Origin: Vicinamibacterales bacterium
GTDB lineage: Bacteria > Acidobacteriota > Vicinamibacteria > Vicinamibacterales > Fen-181
Reading direction: 5' to 3'
Length of the DNA: 64,000 nt
NCBI GenBank assembly: GCA_036504215.1
Contig: DASXVO010000038.1
Coordinates: 47,629 to 111,628, forward strand
In this document: one piece after another, positions 50,625 through 59,883 of the stretch
Numbering within the stretch: position 1 is the first letter of the stretch
Layout of the letters: every line of letters starts with the position of its first letter
The notes under the pieces: generated by a model
What the model was told of the DNA's origin: nothing
Seen by the model: the letters and a program-made list of their open reading frames with translations, nothing else
Database searches by the model: none
Made by a program: the position numbers and the translations under genes

Positions 50625-51926
50625 ATGAAGACACCACGCTGGTCCAAGTCCGCCAAGTTGTTCATCCGGGCGCAGAAGATCCTGCCCGGTGGCGTCGATA
50701 GCCCGGTTCGCGCGTTCAAGGCCGTCGGCGGAGACCCGTTGTTCATCGAGTCGGCGAAAGGGGCACGGCTCGTCGATGTCGACGGCAATGCCTACATCGA
50801 CTACGTCATGTCGTGGGGGCCGCTGATTCACGGCCACGCGCCGAGGGGGCTGGTGAAGGTGCTCGACCTCGCTGCCCGGAAGGGGACCAGTTACGGCGCG
50901 CCGACGGAAGCCGAGGTCCGCCTCGGCGAGAAGGTTCGGGCGCTGATGCCGTCGGTCGAGCGCGTCCGCTTCGTCAACTCGGGCACCGAGGCGACGATGA
51001 GCGCCGTCCGGCTGGCGCGGGCGGCGACCGGCCGCGACCGCATCATCAAGTTCGAAGGGTGTTACCACGGCCACGCGGACCCGTTCCTGGTGAAAGCCGG
51101 ATCGGGCGCCACGACGCTCGGCGCGCCGACCAGTCCCGGCGTACCGCGCAAGGCCGTGCAGCACACCCTGCTCGCCAGGTACAACGACCTCGCCTCGTGC
51201 GAACGCCTGTGCGACGCGAACCGGCACCAGATCGCCGCGGTAATCGTCGAACCGCTCGCCGGGAACATGGGGGTGGTGCCGCCGATCGACGGATTCCTCC
51301 CGGGGCTCCGCGATCTGTGCGATCGATACGGCATGCTGCTGATTCTCGACGAGGTCATCTCGGGCTTTCGCGTCTCGGCGGGCGGCGCTCAGCACGTGTG
51401 GAAGGTGAAGCCGGATCTCACGTGCCTCGGCAAGATCATCGGCGGCGGCCTGCCCGTGGGCGCGTACGGCGGGCGCGCCGACCTGATGGAGTACGTGTCG
51501 CCGGCAGGTCCCGTCTACCAGGCGGGCACGCTGTCTGGCAACCCGCTCGCAATGGCCGCGGGATTGTGGGCACTGACGGGTCTCTCGAAGGATCTCTACA
51601 AGCGTATGGCGCGTCTCGGAGCGATGCTCGCAACCGGTTTCGCTGACGCGGCGCGCGGTGCTGGCGTCGCGCTCCAGGTGAACGCGGTCGGGTCGGTGCT
51701 GACGCCTTTCTTCACCAGCGCGCCGGTGCGCGACTACCACTCGGCGCTCCAGTCCAACTGCATGCAATACGCCGCCTTCTTCCGCGGCATGCTCGCCCGC
51801 GGCATCTATCCGCCGCCCTCGCAGTTCGAGGCCTGGTTCCTGTCGGCCGCCCACACCGAAGCGGACGTGAAGAAGACGATTCGCGCGGCGAAGGACGCGA
51901 TGCAGGAGGCTGCCGAGGTCAGCTGA
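50625..51926 (+). CDS. hemL: Glutamate-1-semialdehyde 2,1-aminomutase HemL
   Basis: PLP enzyme converting glutamate-1-semialdehyde to 5-aminolevulinate. The 433-residue protein shows KILPGGVDSPVRAFKAVGG at the start, VNSGTEATMSAVRLAR (about 118-133), EGCYHGHAD, LDEVISGFR with Asp242 and the PLP lysine K270 in CLGKIIGGGLPVGAYGG. The C-terminal YPPPSQFEAWFLSAAHTEAD is characteristic of this enzyme rather than other class III transaminases. Confidence 0.98.
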   Translation: MKTPRWSKSAKLFIRAQKILPGGVDSPVRAFKAVGGDPLFIESAKGARLVDVDGNAYIDYVMSWGPLIHGHAPRGLVKVLDLAARKGTSYGAPTEAEVRLGEKVRALMPSVERVRFVNSGTEATMSAVRLARAATGRDRIIKFEGCYHGHADPFLVKAGSGATTLGAPTSPGVPRKAVQHTLLARYNDLASCERLCDANRHQIAAVIVEPLAGNMGVVPPIDGFLPGLRDLCDRYGMLLILDEVISGFRVSAGGAQHVWKVKPDLTCLGKIIGGGLPVGAYGGRADLMEYVSPAGPVYQAGTLSGNPLAMAAGLWALTGLSKDLYKRMARLGAMLATGFADAARGAGVALQVNAVGSVLTPFFTSAPVRDYHSALQSNCMQYAAFFRGMLARGIYPPPSQFEAWFLSAAHTEADVKKTIRAAKDAMQEAAEVS

Positions 51927-52051
51927 TCGTCGAAACCTCGTCTGGGCGGACACGGTTGGCCCGCCCCCGCTCGGAGATTCCAACCGGCACCGGAGCCGTC
52001 GCTCATCCGACGCGGCATCGCTTCAGCCATGCCGCGTCCACTCCTGCCTGC

Positions 52052-52060
52052 TGTTATGAT
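52052..52060 (+). promoter_or_regulatory. Extended -10 element upstream of ispG
   Basis: TGTTATGAT fits TGn plus TATGAT. With normal spacing the transcript would start near 52067, at the ATG chosen for ispG, implying a leaderless mRNA. No good -35 is seen. Confidence 0.35.
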
Positions 52061-52067
52061 CATGGCC

Positions 52068-53297
52068 ATGGCGCGTCATCAGACCGTCGGGGTTCGGGTG
52101 GGGAGCGTCCTGGTGGGCGGGCGCGCACCGGTGATCGTCCAGTCGATGTGCAATACGGACACGGCGGACATCGAGTCCACGGTCCGCCAGTGCATCGAGC
52201 TTGCCCGGGCCGGCTCCGAGATGCTGCGGGTGACGGTCAACGTCCCCGATTCGGCCGCGGCCGTTCCCGAGATCAAGCAACGGCTGCTCGATGCCGGGTG
52301 CACCGCCCCGCTCATCGGCGACTTCCACTACAACGGCCACCTCCTGCTCGCGCGGTACCCGGACTGCGCGCGAGCACTCGACAAGTACCGCATCAATCCT
52401 GGCAACGTCGGCTCGGGTAAACGCCGGGACGAGCAGTTCGCCACGATTTGCAGGATCGCCGCGGCCGAGGGCAAGCCCGTTCGCATTGGCGTGAACGGCG
52501 GGTCGCTGAACCAGGAACTGGTGATGCGGCGGATGCAGGAGAACACCGACGGCAATCTCGGGCTCACGTCGGAGGAGGTCCTCAACGACTGCATGGTGCT
52601 GTCGGCCCTCGAGTCAACCGATCTCGCGCTCGAGTCGGGCCTGCGCAAAGACCAGATCATCATCTCGTGCAAGGTCTCCCGTCCGCAGCACCTCATCGCC
52701 GTCTATCGTGATCTTGCGAAACGAACCGACCAACCGCTCCACCTCGGCCTCACCGAGGCCGGGATGGGCGTCAAAGGCCTCGTGTGGTCCGCGTCGGCCA
52801 TGGCCGTGCTGCTCAACGAGGGAATCGGCGATACGATTCGTGTGTCGCTGACCCCGCGGCCGGGAGGCGACCGGCGCGAGGAGGTCTACGCGGCCTGCGA
52901 GCTGCTGCAGGCGCTCGGCCTGAGGGCGTTTGCGCCGAGCGTCACGGCCTGTCCGGGCTGCGGCCGGACGACGAGCACCACGTTCCAGGAGCTCGCCGAA
53001 CGGATCCAGGACTACGTGCGAGACCAGATGCCCGGCTGGCAGACCCGCTACGAGGGCGTCGAATCGATGACGCTGGCAGTGATGGGATGCGTGGTGAACG
53101 GCCCCGGCGAGTCGAAGGCCGCCAACATCGGGATCAGCCTGCCCGGCACGGGCGAAGCACCCCACTGCCCCGTTTACGTGGACGGCAAGCACTTCACGAC
53201 ACTGCGCGGGACCTACGACGAGCTGTCTGCGGCCTTCAGGAAGCTCGTGGACGACTACGTCGAGACGAGATACCCCAGGCGGAACGCGGCCCGCTGA
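52068..53297 (+). CDS. ispG: 4-hydroxy-3-methylbut-2-en-1-yl diphosphate synthase IspG (GcpE)
   Basis: Iron-sulfur enzyme of the MEP isoprenoid pathway, converting MEcPP to HMBPP. The chosen start gives 409 residues beginning [18 protein letters not shown]; ATGs at 52029, 52056 and 52062 are alternatives. The N-terminal barrel has [14 protein letters not shown], and the C-terminal reductase-like domain has the [4Fe-4S] cysteines in [11 protein letters not shown] and [19 protein letters not shown]. Dxr of the same pathway is encoded at 55.4-56.5 kb. It follows hemL after 141 bases. Confidence 0.97.
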   Translation: MARHQTVGVRVGSVLVGGRAPVIVQSMCNTDTADIESTVRQCIELARAGSEMLRVTVNVPDSAAAVPEIKQRLLDAGCTAPLIGDFHYNGHLLLARYPDCARALDKYRINPGNVGSGKRRDEQFATICRIAAAEGKPVRIGVNGGSLNQELVMRRMQENTDGNLGLTSEEVLNDCMVLSALESTDLALESGLRKDQIIISCKVSRPQHLIAVYRDLAKRTDQPLHLGLTEAGMGVKGLVWSASAMAVLLNEGIGDTIRVSLTPRPGGDRREEVYAACELLQALGLRAFAPSVTACPGCGRTTSTTFQELAERIQDYVRDQMPGWQTRYEGVESMTLAVMGCVVNGPGESKAANIGISLPGTGEAPHCPVYVDGKHFTTLRGTYDELSAAFRKLVDDYVETRYPRRNAAR

Positions 53298-53457
53298 TCG
53301 GCACCGGCAACCAACGACGACAGTGGCGTCGACCGGCCCTGCTCGTCCACGACGGTGGTGGCGGAGCGCTGATGCCAATCCGTTCGATCGAGGAAGATGA
53401 TCGACAAGGAGACGGTTGTCGTTTCAGAGGCAGCGGCCTCGGTTCGAGCGAAGCGAG

Positions 53458-53973
53458 ATGATTTCCATACGATTGGAACAGCCCGGAGACATCGCCGCAG
53501 TACGCGCGGTCAACGAGGCGGCCTTCGGCCAGCCAACCGAGGCGATCATCGTGGACGTGCTCCGCAACGCATGTCCGGAAGCGATCTCCATTGTGGCCGT
53601 GGAAGATGACCAGGTTCTGGGCCACATCTTCTTCAGTGCCGTCTCCGTCTCTGGTGGGCACGCGGTCGCCGGAGGCATGGGGCTTGCACCCATGGCGGTG
53701 CTGCCGAACCGGCAGCGTGAGGGGATCGGCACCAGGCTGGTCCACGCCGGAATCGACGCAGTACGCGAACGGAACTGCCCGTTCATCGTCGTGCTCGGCC
53801 ACCCGAAGTACTACCCGCGCTTTGGGTTCATGCCGGCGTCACGCCACGGCCTCTCTTGTCAGTGGGCCGGGGTCCCGGACGACGCGTTCATGGTATTGGT
53901 TCTCGATACGCCGGCCATGTCGGGCGTATCTGGCACGGCCAGATACCGGGACGAGTTCGACCAGGCGGTGTGA
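53458..53973 (+). CDS. GNAT family N-acetyltransferase
   Basis: The 171-residue protein is a single GNAT domain: MISIRLEQPGDIAAVRAV at the N-terminus, the acetyl-CoA loop RQREGIGTRL and the GHPKYYPRFGFMPAS segment typical of the YhbS-like branch. The substrate is unknown. ATG at 53458 is chosen because the domain begins there; the frame is open 14 codons upstream to 53416. It stands alone after ispG with a 160-base spacer in which no signal is seen, and it converges on rseP. Confidence 0.88.
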   Translation: MISIRLEQPGDIAAVRAVNEAAFGQPTEAIIVDVLRNACPEAISIVAVEDDQVLGHIFFSAVSVSGGHAVAGGMGLAPMAVLPNRQREGIGTRLVHAGIDAVRERNCPFIVVLGHPKYYPRFGFMPASRHGLSCQWAGVPDDAFMVLVLDTPAMSGVSGTARYRDEFDQAV

Positions 53974-54048
53974 AGGCCGAACCCGGCGTTCCACGCGAAC
54001 GCGGACCCCGAGGCGATCCTGTGCTCCGCGCCCGCCCCGCGAGCGCGT

Positions 54049-55365
54049 TCACCTCCAGAACATCAGTCTCTGGACCCACTGGATGCGGGTGAGGTCGTTG
54101 TAGATCACGGTCACCATCAGGACCATCAACAGGGCGAAGCCGGCCAGGAGCATGTTCTCCTTGACCTTGGCGCTGAAGTCGCGCCGCGCCAGGCCTTCGA
54201 GGGCCATGATGAAGATGTGGCCACCGTCGAGCACCGGAATCGGAAGCAGGTTCAGGATCCCGAGGTTCAGGCTGATCGAGGCCATCAGGCTGAAGAGCGC
54301 CATCCACCCGAGCGCGGCCGACTCTCCCGACAGCTGGGCAATCGCCACAGGCCCCATCAACTGCTTCGGTGACGTCTCGCGCGTGATCAGACCGACGAGT
54401 GTCTGGAAGATCAGGCCCCCGAACTCGTAGTTCTTTTGCACGCTCATCGTCATGGCCTGCACGGGCCCGGGGTGGATGAGCTTCAGCTCGTCGCCGATGG
54501 TCACGCCAATCCACCCCCTCTTTCCCCGCAGGGCGGGCGTCACCGCAATTTCCTGCCGCGCCCCGGCGCGCTCGACCGCGAGCGTGATGACCTGCTGCGG
54601 GTGCTTGGCGATGGCTTCGGTGAGCTGATACCCGAACGTCGTCGTCTTGCCGTTGACCGACAAGACGATGTCGCCGCCCTTCAGGCCGGCCTTCTCGGCG
54701 GGGTCGCCGGGGACGACTTTCCCTATCCGCGGGTGCGTCAGGGGATAGACGCCGATGTCGCCTATCTCGTACTTCGTCTGGGCGTCGGGAACAACGTGGA
54801 CGGTCACGGTCTGGCCGTCACGCACGATCTCGATCGGGACATCACGGCCGGCCTTCGTGCCGACCGCCATCGACAACTGCTCCCAGTTGCTCACCGTGCG
54901 CCCGGCCACGCGGACGATCCGGTCGCCCGGCTTGATGCCGCCCCGCTCGGCGGGAGACGAGGCGATCACGTCGCCGACGATCGGCACCCGCTCGAGGAAC
55001 GCCGGGATCTGCGCCCCCTGCAGCAGCACGACCCACATGAGCACCACTGCCAGCAGGATGTTCATCACCGGGCCCATGATGAGCACCTGGAAGCGCTGCC
55101 ACTTCGTCTTCGACAGGAACTCGTCGTCGTTGCCCGTGCGGGGATCGTCCGGCGTCTCGCCGGCCATCTTGACGTAGCCGCCAAGCGGGACGGCGCTGAT
55201 GCAGTAGTCGGTGTCGCCGCGGCGGAAGCCGAAGAGCTTCGGCCCGAAGCCGAGGGAGAACGTCAGCACGCGGACGCCGATCCGCCGGGCCATCAGGAAG
55301 TGGCCCAGTTCGTGGACGAAGATCAGCACGCCGAGCACGAAGATGAACGAAAGTAATGTGACCAA
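54049..55365 (-). CDS. rseP: Site-2 zinc metalloprotease RseP
   Basis: Intramembrane metalloprotease that in other bacteria cleaves anti-sigma factors and clears signal peptides. The 438-residue protein has the zinc motif HELGH (18-22) in its first helix. It has two PDZ domains (about 110-190 and 200-285, each with a KAGLKGGDIV or RGGIKPGDRIV loop) and the C-terminal zinc-ligand motif LLPIPVLDGGHIF. It lies nine bases after dxr, the classic uppS-cdsA-dxr-rseP order. No anti-sigma gene is nearby. Confidence 0.97.
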   Translation of the reverse strand: MVTLLSFIFVLGVLIFVHELGHFLMARRIGVRVLTFSLGFGPKLFGFRRGDTDYCISAVPLGGYVKMAGETPDDPRTGNDDEFLSKTKWQRFQVLIMGPVMNILLAVVLMWVVLLQGAQIPAFLERVPIVGDVIASSPAERGGIKPGDRIVRVAGRTVSNWEQLSMAVGTKAGRDVPIEIVRDGQTVTVHVVPDAQTKYEIGDIGVYPLTHPRIGKVVPGDPAEKAGLKGGDIVLSVNGKTTTFGYQLTEAIAKHPQQVITLAVERAGARQEIAVTPALRGKRGWIGVTIGDELKLIHPGPVQAMTMSVQKNYEFGGLIFQTLVGLITRETSPKQLMGPVAIAQLSGESAALGWMALFSLMASISLNLGILNLLPIPVLDGGHIFIMALEGLARRDFSAKVKENMLLAGFALLMVLMVTVIYNDLTRIQWVQRLMFWR

Positions 55366-55374
55366 GGAAAACCC

Positions 55375-56544
55375 TCAGACTTCCAATTCTAAATCGCGAG
55401 CCAGTTCCAGAGAACAGCCGCGCGCCCACAGGTCCACCCGCCGAACGTCGGCCAGCGTCGCGACAGCCTGGCGGCGGTGCGCGGCCATCGCGCGCTCGAT
55501 GAGTACCGGGATGGCAGTGAAGTTGAGTCGCCCCGCCAGGAACCTGTCCACGGCGATCTCGTTGGCCGCGTTCAGCACGACCGGCAGGCCGTCGCCTGCC
55601 CGCAGAGCCTCGTAGGCGAGGCCGAGGCACGGAAAGCTGTCATGGTCCGGCAGGTGAAAGTCGAGCCGGCCGCACCGTGCCAGGTCGAGCGGAGGGAGCG
55701 GTGATGGCCAGCGCTCGGGGTAGGAAAAGGCGTACTGAATCGGCAGCCTCATGTCCGTCACGCCGAGCTGAGCCAGGATCGATCCGTCCACCAACTCTAC
55801 CATCGAGTGCACGACCGACTGTGGATGGACGACGACGTCGATGTTGTCGGCCGCGACACCGAAGAGCCAGTGGGCCTCGATGACCTCGAGGCCCTTGTTC
55901 ATCAGCGTGGCCGAATCGATCGTGATCTTCCGTCCCATCTGCCACGTCGGGTGACGAAGGGCGTCGTCGGGACCGACGGCGTGCAGTTCGGCGGGAGACT
56001 GGCCGCGGAATGGCCCTCCCGACGCGGTCAGGATCAGGCGCTTCACCTCGTGAGGCGGTCGCCCGGTCAGGCACTGGTGAATGGCGTTGTGCTCGCTGTC
56101 GACCGGCAGGATGGCCACCCCGCGACGCCGCGCGGCGTGGGTCATCAGGCCCCCGGCCATCACCAGGACTTCCTTGTTGGCCAGAGCGATCGTCTTGCCC
56201 GCCTCGATCGCCGCGAGCACAGCTTCGAGCGCAGCGGTGCCGGATGAGGCGCACAGGACGAGCTCCGCATCGGGATCGGTCGCCAGCGCGACCAGTCCCT
56301 CGGATCCGTGGCCGAGCACCTCTGGCCGCCACGTTCCGAAGCCGCGCACCACCGCATCGAGCGCCGGGGCGCTCCCGAGCGCAATCGCCCGCGGACGGAA
56401 CTCCTCGACCTGTTCGCCGAAGAGCGACACGTTGCCACCCGCGGCAAGGCCAACGACCTCGAGCCGTTCGCGGTGCGCCTGCACCACGGAGAGCGCGCTT
56501 CGCCCGATCGACCCGGTGGAACCGAGGATGACGATGCGTCTCAC
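55375..56544 (-). CDS. dxr: 1-deoxy-D-xylulose-5-phosphate reductoisomerase Dxr
   Basis: NADPH enzyme making 2-C-methyl-D-erythritol 4-phosphate, the committed MEP step. The 389-residue protein begins RRIVILGSTGSIGRSALSVV, with SSGTAALEAVLAAIEAGK and LANKEVLVMAG, the metal-site LPVDSEHNAIHQCL, LTASGGPFRG and HPTWQMGRKITIDSATLMNKG. The GTG start at 56544 overlaps the cdsA stop by four bases (GTGA); longer in-frame sequence upstream lies inside cdsA and is not homologous. Confidence 0.98.
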   Translation of the reverse strand: MRRIVILGSTGSIGRSALSVVQAHRERLEVVGLAAGGNVSLFGEQVEEFRPRAIALGSAPALDAVVRGFGTWRPEVLGHGSEGLVALATDPDAELVLCASSGTAALEAVLAAIEAGKTIALANKEVLVMAGGLMTHAARRRGVAILPVDSEHNAIHQCLTGRPPHEVKRLILTASGGPFRGQSPAELHAVGPDDALRHPTWQMGRKITIDSATLMNKGLEVIEAHWLFGVAADNIDVVVHPQSVVHSMVELVDGSILAQLGVTDMRLPIQYAFSYPERWPSPLPPLDLARCGRLDFHLPDHDSFPCLGLAYEALRAGDGLPVVLNAANEIAVDRFLAGRLNFTAIPVLIERAMAAHRRQAVATLADVRRVDLWARGCSLELARDLELEV

Positions 56545-57326
56545 AGCGAGTACTTCAGGAACACGTGGAATGCCGGCACGGTGAACAGCAGGGCGTCGAT
56601 GCGATCGAGCACGCCGCCGTGCCCTGGAATGAGCGTCGAGCTGTCCTTGATGCCGGCGCTTCTCTTGAGCAGCGATTCGAAGAGATCGCCGGCGATGCCG
56701 AGGCCGACAATGGCCACGCCGAAGAGCAGCAGGCGCTCGGTCGAGATCTGCGGCAACCACCAGCGACCGAGCCACGCCAGGACGACCGGCGCCAGGACGA
56801 ACCCGCCCACCGCGCCCTCCAGGGTCTTCTTCGGGCTGATCACCGGCGACAGCTTGTGACGGCCGAACAGCCGGCCCGCGAAGTACTGGCCCGAGTCGCT
56901 GACGATGACGGTGAGGAGGAGCAGGAGCACGGCCTTGCGTCCCGCGCTCGCGTGCAGGGCGACGAAGCAGCCCAGGGGGAGTCCCAGGTACAGCATCGGA
57001 AACGCGGCCGCGGCCACGTCGTTGAGCACGCCCTTGCCCGGAACGCGCGCGCCGACGGCCACCGAACCGATCGCCACCAGCGCGGCAGCCAGCGGCAGGT
57101 CGAGCGGCAGGTCGAGCGCGACCGCGGCACAGACCGCAGCCGCGGCAGCCCCCGACACGACGCTCGACAACCGGGCGCCCAGCGCGGCCGCGAGACGGGC
57201 GTACTCGATGAACGCCAGCACCAGGACGGCCTCCGCCACGAGGAGGAGCGGCACCGGTCCGAGGAACCAGATGCAGCTGAAGAAGATCGGAATGAGAACC
57301 AGAGCGGAGCAGATACGGAGCAGCAT
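56541..57326 (-). CDS. cdsA: Phosphatidate cytidylyltransferase CdsA
   Basis: Membrane enzyme forming CDP-diacylglycerol from CTP and phosphatidate for phospholipid synthesis. The 261-residue protein has about seven helices. The family signature is present near the C-terminus as LLKRSAGIKDSSTLIPGHGG followed by VLDRIDALL, and the preceding DSGQYFAGRLFGRHKL and SPKKTLEGAVGG are also conserved. ATG at 57326 is five bases after the uppS stop. It overlaps dxr by four bases. Confidence 0.96.
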   Translation of the reverse strand: MLLRICSALVLIPIFFSCIWFLGPVPLLLVAEAVLVLAFIEYARLAAALGARLSSVVSGAAAAAVCAAVALDLPLDLPLAAALVAIGSVAVGARVPGKGVLNDVAAAAFPMLYLGLPLGCFVALHASAGRKAVLLLLLTVIVSDSGQYFAGRLFGRHKLSPVISPKKTLEGAVGGFVLAPVVLAWLGRWWLPQISTERLLLFGVAIVGLGIAGDLFESLLKRSAGIKDSSTLIPGHGGVLDRIDALLFTVPAFHVFLKYSL

Positions 57327-57331
57327 GCGGG

Positions 57332-58123
57332 CTATTTCGCCCCTATCGTCTGGCGGCCCGGCTGGATGCCGCCATAGCGGCGATCGCGCTTCTGATACGC
57401 GACGATCGCCTCGAGCAGGTGACGGCACCGGAAATCCGGCCAGAACGTGTCGGTGACCCAGATCTCCGAGTAGGCAATCTGCCAGAGCAGGAAGTTGCTG
57501 ACGCGCATTTCGCCGCTCGTCCGGATGAGCAGGTCGGGATCGGGCTGGCCGGCGGTGTAGAGGAACTGGCCGAATCGCGCCTCGTCGAGTTCGGCAGCCT
57601 GCACACCGCTCTCGATCACGCGACGCACCGCGTCCACGATCTCGGCGCGCCCGCCGTAGTTCAGCGCGATGTTGAATTGCATCCCGGCGTTGCCGGCCGT
57701 CCGTTTCGCCGCGTCCGACAGTTCCTGCCGGACGTCGGCATCGAGCGCCTCGGGCCGTCCAATGACCATGAAACGGATGTTGTTCTGCAGGAGGGTGTTC
57801 AGCTCCAGGCGCACGTAGTGCTTGAGGAGCGTCATCAGCGTGGACACCTCCGACCGCGGCCGTTTCCAGTTCTCGACCGAGAACGCATAGAGGGTCAGCA
57901 CCGGTACGCCGAGGCGCGCCGACGTCTCGACGACATCACGCACGGCATCGATGCCCGCCCGGTGCCCCTCGACCCTCGGCTGGTGGCGCTTGGCAGCCCA
58001 TCGCCCGTTGCCGTCCATGATGATGGCGATGTGGGCAGGCATGCGGGCGAAATCAACCTGCCGCACGAGCGCCTCTTCGGGCGAGCCGGGCGAAACCCAC
58101 GCCAGAACCTGTTCGAGGGACAT
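57332..58123 (-). CDS. uppS: Undecaprenyl diphosphate synthase UppS (IspU)
   Basis: Soluble cis-prenyltransferase making C55 undecaprenyl diphosphate, the carrier for peptidoglycan and surface polysaccharides. The 264-residue protein has IAIIMDGNGRWAAKR with the catalytic Asp, YAFSVENWKRP, NYGGRAEIVDAV and the C-terminal RTSGEMRVSNFLLWQIAYSE. The N-terminus carries about 28 extra residues before HIAIIMDG. ATG at 58123 is chosen; a GTG at 58144 is possible. Confidence 0.97.
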   Translation of the reverse strand: MSLEQVLAWVSPGSPEEALVRQVDFARMPAHIAIIMDGNGRWAAKRHQPRVEGHRAGIDAVRDVVETSARLGVPVLTLYAFSVENWKRPRSEVSTLMTLLKHYVRLELNTLLQNNIRFMVIGRPEALDADVRQELSDAAKRTAGNAGMQFNIALNYGGRAEIVDAVRRVIESGVQAAELDEARFGQFLYTAGQPDPDLLIRTSGEMRVSNFLLWQIAYSEIWVTDTFWPDFRCRHLLEAIVAYQKRDRRYGGIQPGRQTIGAK

Positions 58124-58250
58124 ACCAGCCTGCTGGGCCAACACCTGATCTTACAGGCTGCCCCCGGGCGGGGCAAGCGAGGTGCCCTTGCCGGCGGAAC
58201 TTGGCAGCCGAGAGATGAAGAGCGGGAGACAGAGCTTCGCGACTCCCACC

Positions 58251-58292
58251 GGAGAGAGAAGCGGAGAATGCAGAGCGCAGAGCGGAGAATAC
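58251..58292. repeat. Purine-rich simple repeat upstream of uppS
   Basis: The stretch is almost all purine with agcggagaat at 58260-58269 repeated at 58281-58290, separated by cagagcgc-type units. It lies in the 219-base gap between truA and uppS. The style (GAGAA/GCGGAGAA units) resembles the elements at 30618 and 31961. Confidence 0.55.
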
Positions 58293-58342
58293 ACGGCGAA
58301 ACCGGGAAATCCGCGGCGGTCGAGAAACTTGCGCGGTGGCTC

Positions 58343-59134
58343 TCAGTAGTCGACGCGGACCAGGAACAGGCCGGCGGCCGGCGCGGTCGGGCCGGCGAGC
58401 GTACGGTCTCTCGAGCGGAGAACCTCGCCCAGCCAGGCGGGCTCGCGGTGGCCGTGGCCGATCTCGACCAGGCTGCCAACGGCGTTGCGCACCATGTGGC
58501 GCAGGAACCCGTTTCCCGTCATTTCGAACACCACGACACGTGCCGCGCCCATCGACTCCCCGCCGGCCAGGGCCTCACCGAACACCCGCCCCACGTTGGT
58601 CTGGCTCACCGAAACGCCGGCCAGCTCGCGCGTGGTGTTCTTGACGGCACTGCCCGCACCCTGAAGGGCGGCAAAGTCGTGAGCACCTTCGAGCAGGCGG
58701 GCAGCTTCGGCCATGCGGGACACGTCGAGCACCGAGGGGACGTGCCAGACGTAACGCCCGACGAAGGGCGGCACGATCCCGGCGTTGAGGACGAGATACC
58801 GGTAGGTCTTGCGCAGTGCCGAGTACCGCGCATGGAAGGTCTCGGGCATCGATTCGACGTCCAGGACCCGGACTTCGCCGGGCAGCCTGGCGTTGAGGGC
58901 GCGACGCAGCGTCTCGGCCGGAATCGGATGCTCCAGCCGGCAGCTGGCCACCTGCCCGAGCGCGTGCACGCCGGCATCGGTTCGTCCCGCACCAACCACG
59001 GTGACCGGTGCGCCCTCGATGGCGGCCAGGCCCGCCTCGAGGAGGAACTGGACGGACAGACCCTCTGCCTGTCGTTGCCATCCCACGAGCGAGGTTCCGT
59101 CGTAGGCGAGCACGAGCTTCAGGGTACGGGTCAT
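58343..59134 (-). CDS. truA: tRNA pseudouridine(38-40) synthase TruA
   Basis: Modifies uridines 38-40 in the tRNA anticodon arm. The 263-residue protein begins TLKLVLAYDGTSLVGWQRQ. The catalytic Asp is in GAGRTDAGVHALGQV, followed by FHARYSALRKTYRYLV, and the C-terminal GNGFLRHMVRNAVGSLVEIG is also conserved. It starts 24 bases after the pyrE stop and precedes the uppS group on the same strand. Confidence 0.97.
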   Translation of the reverse strand: MTRTLKLVLAYDGTSLVGWQRQAEGLSVQFLLEAGLAAIEGAPVTVVGAGRTDAGVHALGQVASCRLEHPIPAETLRRALNARLPGEVRVLDVESMPETFHARYSALRKTYRYLVLNAGIVPPFVGRYVWHVPSVLDVSRMAEAARLLEGAHDFAALQGAGSAVKNTTRELAGVSVSQTNVGRVFGEALAGGESMGAARVVVFEMTGNGFLRHMVRNAVGSLVEIGHGHREPAWLGEVLRSRDRTLAGPTAPAAGLFLVRVDY

Positions 59135-59158
59135 GCGGCTCCGGCCTTCGTCGCGACC

Positions 59159-59749
59159 CTACGCTTGGTGCGGCACCGACATCTGGCGCGATCCCGGCTT
59201 CGAGATGGGCACACCCTGCGCGCACAATGGGCACGCGCTCGGATCGTATGTTGGAAGGGACAGCTCCAGGAGCGAGAACAGCGGCACATCCAGCCTGGCG
59301 GTCCGCCCGCTGCGGTCCACGATCGAGGTGGCTGCCATCACCTGGGCGCCCGCTGCCGTGGCCACCTGAATCGTCTCGCGGGTGGAGCCACCGGTGGTCA
59401 CCACGTCTTCGACGACGACGACGCGTTCGGCCTCCGTGAAGCTGAATCCGCGACGGAGCCGAAGTGCCCCGTCCTCGCGTTCCGCGAATATGGCACGCGC
59501 CCCGAGCGCTCGCGCCACCTCGTGGGCGATGATCAACCCGCCGAGCGCCGGCGACAGGACGGTCGCGGGGCGCAACTCCCGGACGTGATCGGCCAGTGCG
59601 GCACCGAGCGTCGCCGCATGCTGTGGATGCTGCAACACGAGCGCGCACTGAAGATAGCCCGGGCTGTGAAGCCCCGACGACAGGCGGAAATGGCCTTCGA
59701 GCAGCGCGGAGCAGCGACGGAACAGGTCGAGCAGATCGTCACGGTTCAT
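59159..59749 (-). CDS. pyrE: Orotate phosphoribosyltransferase PyrE
   Basis: Pyrimidine enzyme forming OMP from orotate and PRPP. The 196-residue protein has SSGLHSPGYLQCALVLQHP near the start, SPALGGLIIAHEVARALG, FAEREDG and the PRPP loop VVVEDVVTTGGST. A Cys pair (ACPLC) near the C-terminus is unusual for the short bacterial form but is seen in the archaeal/thermophile-like branch. It may have its own promoter upstream (TTGACA at 59858-59853). Confidence 0.94.
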   Translation of the reverse strand: MNRDDLLDLFRRCSALLEGHFRLSSGLHSPGYLQCALVLQHPQHAATLGAALADHVRELRPATVLSPALGGLIIAHEVARALGARAIFAEREDGALRLRRGFSFTEAERVVVVEDVVTTGGSTRETIQVATAAGAQVMAATSIVDRSGRTARLDVPLFSLLELSLPTYDPSACPLCAQGVPISKPGSRQMSVPHQA

Positions 59750-59828
59750 GAATGCACTCCAGCGGCAGACAGGCCTCGCGCAGGGGCGATTTCCCTTCCG
59801 GGGCGTTCGGTCTCTGCCGGGATCGCTA

Positions 59829-59858
59829 ATCGTTCGACGAGAGATGAGGCTTTGTCAA
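59829..59858 (-). promoter_or_regulatory. Possible pyrE promoter
   Basis: A perfect TTGACA (59858-59853, minus strand) is followed after 18 bases by AACGAT (59834-59829), a poor -10. It lies in the 134-base gap between the S9 peptidase and pyrE. Confidence 0.3.
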
Positions 59859-59883
59859 GCCCGGACGCGCCGCCGTCGCTCCT

